DNA of 64,000 nt from Tomocerus qinae. Taxonomy: Eukaryota; Arthropoda; Collembola; Entomobryomorpha; Tomoceridae. How positions within the stretch are numbered: the stretch's first letter is position 1; each line of letters starts with the position of its first letter. Location: the NCBI GenBank assembly GCA_020055645.1, contig CM034548.1:9920001-9984000 (forward strand), written 5' to 3'. This document shows, in pieces, positions 57,201 through 64,000 of this stretch. The translations under genes and the position numbers were made by a program. Under the pieces are notes generated by a model. That model was not told the origin of the DNA and made no database searches. It saw only the letters and a program-made list of their open reading frames with translations.

Positions 57201-60200
57201 TTCCATCATATATATAGCATTGTTTTTGACTTTTTGATGTTTCTTCTCCAAAAACTTTTATCTTTATATCACCAATATATCTATAGATAGTTCTTAGTAA
57301 AATCAAGTCGCTGCGTATGTAGTGACTGTAACTGGTACGTGAGAAAGAATTGCTCACTCAGTGAAATAAAATCGATTTTATTTGTCAAACTCCCATACTC
57401 ATATTTATATGACTCCCAGAGAAGACAATATTTGAAGAGAAATGTTTGACATTTGTAGGACTTAGAAAACTGCTAAGACATGACTACCTTGTATAAAAGC
57501 AAAGAGCATTTCTATTGAACTCCCTGAATCTGATTACATAGACACAGAAGAAACTATATAGGACTAGAAACATGAAAACTTGACCGAAACCTTTTGTTTA
57601 AATAACTTGCAATATAAATATTTGATCTAGAGATCAAAGAATTGTGCTGCAATCAGATCCCTTTAATAATTCTGATAGTCCTTGGCATATACATTTTTGA
57701 GATTCCAATTTCAAAAGAGCGTTGGTCTATATAAAAGCCTTTCCAATAAAGGATGATGGTAATGAACACAGTGACAGTTATTGCTCTCTGTGAGTGTTTA
57801 TTTTTCCCGAGGCCCAGATCCCAATGCGGGCACTGATATCTGCCCCCTCCTTTTCTCGGAATTTATTATTTTGGCACTACAACATTTAATTATTTATCTA
57901 CACTTTTATCCAACACATCTCTGTTCATTGGATACATGTAATATTAATCTCACTTTTTGCATTAGATTTTTTTTATCTTCAAAGCAATATTGTGCTTCTA
58001 TTTATTATATACGCGACACAAACACAATTGTTTATTTTGAATTATTAAATATTTCCATTAAAATTTGAACATTTCGAAATTGTAAGACAAGAAACCATGA
58101 CTAGCTATTCAATTTATAATCTAAAAGAAAGATTTAACATTTCTATTCTGCTTTAATATTTTTGTTCCTATTTTTTCCGAAAAAAATGGCAAAGATTTTA
58201 CAAAATTGAGTGTTTTAGGTTTGTAGCAGATGCAGGTATATCTGTAAAGGTATATAGGTAATTTGCACGTAAGTTATGAGTGGATTTACTGAAGAGACAG
58301 ATCTAAATGACCATATATTATAAATGAGCAAGTGTCAACGGAAAGTGTCTAAGTCAGGTAGTTCTGTCTGGAATAGTGCATATTGACTTAGGATGGGAGA
58401 CACACGTAACATAACATGATTATAACGCCAAGGATAAGTGGTTAGAGGTTTCTGCGTGGATGACTTTTACAATTGGAGTGGTTGGCATTGACTATGACTG
58501 TCAAGTCACCCACATAAAGTGAGTGTGAATATGTATAGCAGTATATAGAGCAGAATGGAACACGTATTGGTTTATCGATGCATGCATCTCATTCACATCA
58601 CACAATGAAAGTCCTCTCAACACAAAAGTGCAAGGTACGTAGTTAAAAGTTTTATGGGAGAGATCTCTACTTTTCCCCTTTCTCTTTTTTTTGCTTCAGC
58701 CATGAAATTGGCAATTTTTAATTGTCACTACTAATTTCTGTTTTCATAGGTGAGAGTGATGGTGGTAAAGTGCTTTTCCCCAATTGTGAAAGATATTTTT
58801 TGTTGGCAGTGGTAGAATGAAAGTGTGAAGTGGAGAAAGGAAAAGTGGAATAGATCAAGGATTGTAGAACTAGAGTGAATGATGAAATGACATTTGACCT
58901 TTGCTTGGCCAAACATTTTGTGGATAGCACTTTGAGTAGAAAAGATAAATTTTCTTTCTTTTTTCACACTTGCTTGAGTTGGAGAAATACATTATGTTTC
59001 TACGCTACTTAAGTAAGGCAGGCATTTCAGCGAGTGTTTGATTAAAAGCTCTTCCAACAGAGTAATAATATATAATATGTCTTCACATCTGAGCAAAGTG
59101 AGCATTGGAAATCAAATACAGACAGCGTACACAACAATGCCATTTGAACAACCTGCCCCACTCACACTTGCTATTATATTCCATCCGTCTCTAATATCAT
59201 TTATGTCCCTACCCAAGTATAAATAGTAACTGCCTATCCTGCAACTACACTTATAAACTTCATGCCATGTGCCAACGTGCATCATACTTACAATAGGTAA
59301 TGGATCTACTACTTCTCCTATCACTAGCATCTTCCACTCCGCTTCACTTCAGCCTACTTTTGAATCTTTCATTTAACTATTGTGTTTAGTGATGGTCATG
59401 TCATGTTTTCTACTAAACACCATTACCATTTGCTCCCTCTACTTTATACACAATATATATTATTGCTCAATCTAACTCTCTCGACTTCCCTTCGCTTCAA
59501 CGCAGTTCCAACAAGATCATCTCACATCCTTCCTACGACCTACCGCTCACAGAATATAGATATTGCCATTTAGCTACATGAATATGTACCTTTACATCCT
59601 CTACCATGAAAATCCAAGGTGATGACATTCATTTTTTATTTCCAAACATTCTTTCGGGGGAAACTTGCGAGTTTTGTAAAGTGGTACTTAGTTTTAATGT
59701 AGAAAACAAGATAATCACAAAAGTATGCATTTATATTTCTGATATAAGAAAGATATAATAAATGAACGCATGCATCGTTTTAATTAAATTTTAAGCTTTT
59801 AGCCATTCACCTTAAATTTTAATGTCGGAGATAAAGCCGACGCGTAGTGGAATGGTGGGTAATTTAACAATCATTTTATTGGCATATTTTTGAAAATATT
59901 GGGGCAAATTGAGTTTGGATCTACGTTCCGTGAACAGTGATGAAATGATATTGGGACTTAATTATTTCTTTTATGTCACATTGATCCTTGAAGGAATAGA
60001 CGTTTTATTATATTGTTTTGACGAGGGATAGATGCTACAGCCGCTATTAGCCTATCCTCAGTTGGAGAAAATTACAATTACAAAAGAATTTTGAGTGTCC
60101 CAATACGATGGTATTGGATCTAATCAAAAAAGGTATGTGTAGCACTAAGCCGTATAAAAATAGTAGGACTGACAATTGAAGGCCTTTATTGTCAGTTAAG

Positions 60201-63200
60201 CTTTGAGTAGTGAATGTAGCAGTGGGAGTGCATTGTATTTATTTATATAGAGCGATTTTGATTCGGATTGGGAAGTCCATCACTGGAAAAGTATGTGGTA
60301 GGTAGGTTGCTAGGCATTAAGTATACAATGTACTTTATACTGTCAAAGAAGGTGAAATCCAATAGAAGAGACTGACATTCCTGCAGAAAGCACAATATCC
60401 CCCGGCAGAGCCTTGTCTTCTTAGTATGTTGTCGCAACTTCTATAATCAATGTAAGGAAGGAGTCTGTTAAGGCCTACTACTATTGTCGGACTTACAAGA
60501 ATGTATACATGGAGACTCGCCACTAATCCTCTACAGAAGAGAAGATTTCGTTGGCAGACTGCAGCTCGGAAAACTAAAGAGACCAATGTTCATTGTGCAG
60601 ACAGAGAGTAGAGAGCAAAGGCAAATCCAACGGAAACTTTCTAGACTTGAGTCTCAATAAGTTTAATCCACGTCAGTCTTGCTTGTCCAGTATTTCTTTT
60701 GGATTGGGAGAAAAGTACACACTGCGTCAAACCATTTAATGTTATAGGGGTATTCAAACAGAGCTAACAATAACTATCCTTCAGTCTCCTTTCAAAGACA
60801 CAAAAATATTATCGGAATTCTTAGCATTGTATTTTCAGTCAATTCAGTTCCATGGAAAAGTCCAAGCATGCCCTGTCCACATACAACGCTACTCTGTAAA
60901 AATTATCAAGAATAATGGCCACCTACTAATACTACAAAGAGTTGAGAAAATTGTCACAATAAATAACCGGAGACAGACAAAAGAAAGTCAACCTACTGTT
61001 ATAGCCTTTAGATTGAACAATCGTGAATATATGTTGTCATATCTACAATTTCAGTCCATTTGTCTCACTGCCCCCTCACAGTTTTAAGTGAATGGAAATA
61101 AGATATACTGCCAAGTAGAAAACATCAGCTCCATTCTATGCATTTATTAAAAAAGATGGAACAAACTCTATTTGCAGATGGAAAGATTGTAAGTGTTGAG
61201 TAAATACACCCGAATGTATTGGACTGTGACTGTAGCAGTGTCAATATTAACTATCACAGAGGTATCTCCTAGACTACAATTGCGTCAATTCTAGTATTAT
61301 TTAATATGTATGTATGGTTAGTGTGCGGATTAAATTCTTGTTTAGCTATAGTTATTATAAAATGGTTTTAATCATACAGTAATCGATAGTATAATCCTTA
61401 ATACACATTAAATGTCTACCCATCTGAAAGTTTAGTCTACACAAAAATTTGGCACTGCGCATTTGATTGATTAATGACAAGCCATATAATTCATGGCTTA
61501 ATTAAATCTGTGAGAGTGTGCTGAATTCTGTAAATAACGACTTAGACTGAGTAAACTCAGGACAAAACTAAATTGATAGTGCAAAGTAGTAAAAGGTCTA
61601 AACTTAAATTACAGTTGTAGTCTTGTAGTTCAGTTCAGTGGTTAATAGGAAATGACAGAAAGCAAGCTCTTTATGTGTATCGCTGACGATAAGTTTGCAC
61701 TGATTAAACTTAACATTAACACTCACCACAGCATCAGAACAGACAGAACTGTGCACAATATAAACATTGAAATACGATACTATAGTTCTAAACGAAACAA
61801 AACCATTGAGTCATTGCATTGTGAACCTTAGAAAATTAATCCATCCAATACTGCGTAGACTATAACAACAGGGTTTACCTCACCAGAGCAACATTTCCAT
61901 TTTCAAGTCCAAAATAACATTTTCCTGTCCCAAAGCTATTTTACTAATGACAAAGTCTTCCAAATACCTGCTTTCGTTGTCTAAAATATTTAAGCTCGTT
62001 TACTATGTAACATAACAAATTGCCTTTGAAAATAGCAAGTTACCCCAGATTTTCATTTCTGCAATATTTTTTCTGCAAAAATGCTATTTATACAGCAAGT
62101 TCTTATCGTATGGGAGATTGAATCATAAAGATTCCTTCTATGATTAAATACAGTGTGAAGGTTATGGAGGAAATTGTGACACCTACACACAATTGTAATA
62201 TTTTAGTTTACTTAGGTAATTGGCATTTAACTACCTTTATGCGAAAACTTTTGATAGATTTGATTCATTAGATTTAGCAGGAAACGGCTGCATAAACACG
62301 AACAATGAGTAATGCTGCCGTTGTGCTAGGAGACACGAATGTTCATCTCACAATATAATAAAGTAAATATACAGAGAGATAAATTATACAAATCATAAAT
62401 ATCCGATATGACGTTGTCCAAATGTTCCCAATATGAGATGCTTTGGAAATTCGCAATGTATTTAAGAGGAGGGATATAATAAATGACAGACGGTGCATTC
62501 CTGTAATTCCGAAACCACACAAGAACCCAGTCTAGGGTCACCCATAAATTTCAACGGCAATTTTCCGAATTGTTTACACTTTGAGCTAACTGTAAATGTA
62601 TAAGGAATAGTGAGAGTGATAGATCTAGAAAATTAGATCGTACTATTAGGTATATACGTAAATGAATGCTGCGTATATAGTCATTAGCAATATGCCTCTC
62701 AGCTAATCACATCATAGAAATAGAAACTTTGTAAGAGAAGGAAGTTTGTCCAAAGTATGTCTTTTGTTATAATGTTAGTTGGTTTTCTATTTACAGTTTA
62801 GCTACTTCGGTTTGGTGCATAAGCAGAAATTAGAGCACTCGCATTTCAGTCTGTCATCTTTTGTACTCTTCTCTATTTATTTTCTTTGGTTCACTTTCTT
62901 CCTACACAAAAGTTGGTTTACATTGGAAACACCTCAAACCGCCTAGTTTCTCAGTTTAGTGATTCAGTCCTTGCCTTGCTTTTCAAGTTGGTTTGGCCAT
63001 GGCCAAAGTCGGAAGTCCAAGTCGAAGGAAAAGGAACATGAAAAAGTACAGGTGCAAAAAGTTTCGACTTTCGACACAAAACTCTACTACAAATATTCAC
63101 AAACGACTAGACATAAAGTCAAGTTCCTATCAGAAAGTAATGAATGTTAGCCAAATAACACTTTTGTATGCATGAAATGCTCAGGCGTTACAGAAAATAG

Positions 63201-64000
63201 AAATAATAAAAGTCAAGTTTGGGGGAAAGTAATACTACTTACAGTTAAACTTTGTTAGATTTTATGTCATAATTATAGACGATCAAAATAAGTGCGAATG
63301 ACTCAAACTATACAAGGTTTTCCTAAGTAGCTACCGAGAATTTATAAATAACTTTATTTTAAACTTAATTTTAAAGTTTTATTAATTCGAGGGCGCTGTT
63401 ACAGAATAAGTAGCCTGAAATGAGCATGAAAACATCTTCCTTATAGATAACGTGCAATATTACTGTAGTCATTTATACAACAGACAGGATAAATAAATGG
63501 GTGGATTTTATCAGACAAAAGGAGATTTGGAGACAGTGTGCCACATTTTACTACTTTCCCGGAAAATTTAAAGCGTCTTAATGGTTTTTTGTATTCCATT
63601 TGTTTTCTTATCTATCCCATTTCCCACAACACATATGGAAGCACCCAGATGAATGAAAATTTTACGTTTTGGACAATTGAGTACCGTTCCATGTCCAAGA
63701 GAACATTAAGTTAGGAGCAATTGCCCATTTGTGAGATTTGCTCTAAGATACGTAATAAATTCAATTCAATGATAGCGGTTCGAAAACCACATTGGCAAGA
63801 AAGCATTTCTTAACCTGATGCAACAAAAGGCTTTCTTTCTGGTCTATTGTGTACCAAAATTAATTGGTGTGGTAAATATAATATGTACCTAAACTGCATT
63901 AACTTGTCCAAACTACTTATATTTCATTTTTTATCAATTTTTTTACTTCCTGATCCAATGTTGGATACATAGAAGGATTTCAAAATTATTCCCTAAGGAA
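48204..64000. other. 16 kb without a gene I can support
   Basis: I searched both strands for KCNIP first exons, other conserved domains and terminal repeats. Only short open frames of 60-95 codons were found, none with a recognisable motif. A divergent pair at 54237-54464 (minus) and 54642-54782 (plus) has somewhat coding-like composition but no family. The stretch is likely intron or upstream DNA of the KCNIP gene. Confidence 0.35.

Noticed and set aside
1..64000. CRISPR array, bacterial operon or prophage interpretation
   Set aside because: Introns, TATA/initiator promoters, AATAAA signals and a KChIP gene show eukaryotic DNA; the tandem repeats have no spacers.

Overview
The window looks like nuclear DNA of an insect. 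It is AT-rich, has introns with GT/AG borders, TATA boxes paired with TCAGT-type initiators, AATAAA signals, and layers of transposons. I see no rRNA, tRNA or CRISPR. The species cannot be fixed from sequence alone; a sap-feeding or other small insect genome is a guess.

Region 1 (about 0.2-16.4 kb) is a nearly complete Maverick/Polinton (adintovirus-like) element. A tightly packed plus-strand block (0.9-7.0 kb) carries a small capsid/core protein, the double jelly-roll major capsid protein (one intron), an adenain-like cysteine protease, a retroviral-type integrase, a penton-like minor capsid protein, a FtsK/HerA-type packaging ATPase and two conserved proteins of unknown role. Three of these genes (integrase, ATPase and the 6.2 kb gene) each carry one single-base frameshift next to a homopolymer. 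An accessory block (7.0-9.45 kb) holds three spliced genes: a BIR+RING (IAP-like) protein, a 125-residue unknown on the minus strand, and a dUTPase-fold protein whose catalytic motifs are eroded. The 1282-residue protein-primed DNA polymerase is intact on the minus strand (9.66-13.50 kb). It is divergent from a spliced gene for a PC4-like, ssDNA-binding-type protein with a textbook core promoter. Two small basic proteins follow, one of them encoded in three short exons (16.0-16.4 kb). No terminal inverted repeats were found, so the exact ends are unknown; the left end probably lies outside the window.

Region 2 (16.6-36.9 kb) is a transposon graveyard. It contains a retroelement gag fragment, three related LTR-like copies including a 2.64 kb gag-protease-only LTR element with a 4-bp target duplication, a 2.1 kb MULE with 8-bp target duplication and a broken FLYWCH/MULE transposase, and a remnant of a second Polinton (minus strand, 23.3-23.9 kb). 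It also contains a pair of direct repeats sharing a 16-bp palindrome, tandem repeats, hairpins and a small hAT-like MITE.

Region 3 (36.9-44.0 kb) holds the only host gene I can identify: the five 3' exons of a Kv-channel-interacting protein (KCNIP/KChIP family, four EF-hand neuronal calcium sensor) on the minus strand, ending in a stop and a polyadenylation signal. Its first exons are not recognised. Region 4 (44-64 kb) is non-coding as far as I can see, probably a long 5' intron or upstream DNA of that gene, apart from a 1.19 kb internally deleted MULE at 47.0-48.2 kb.
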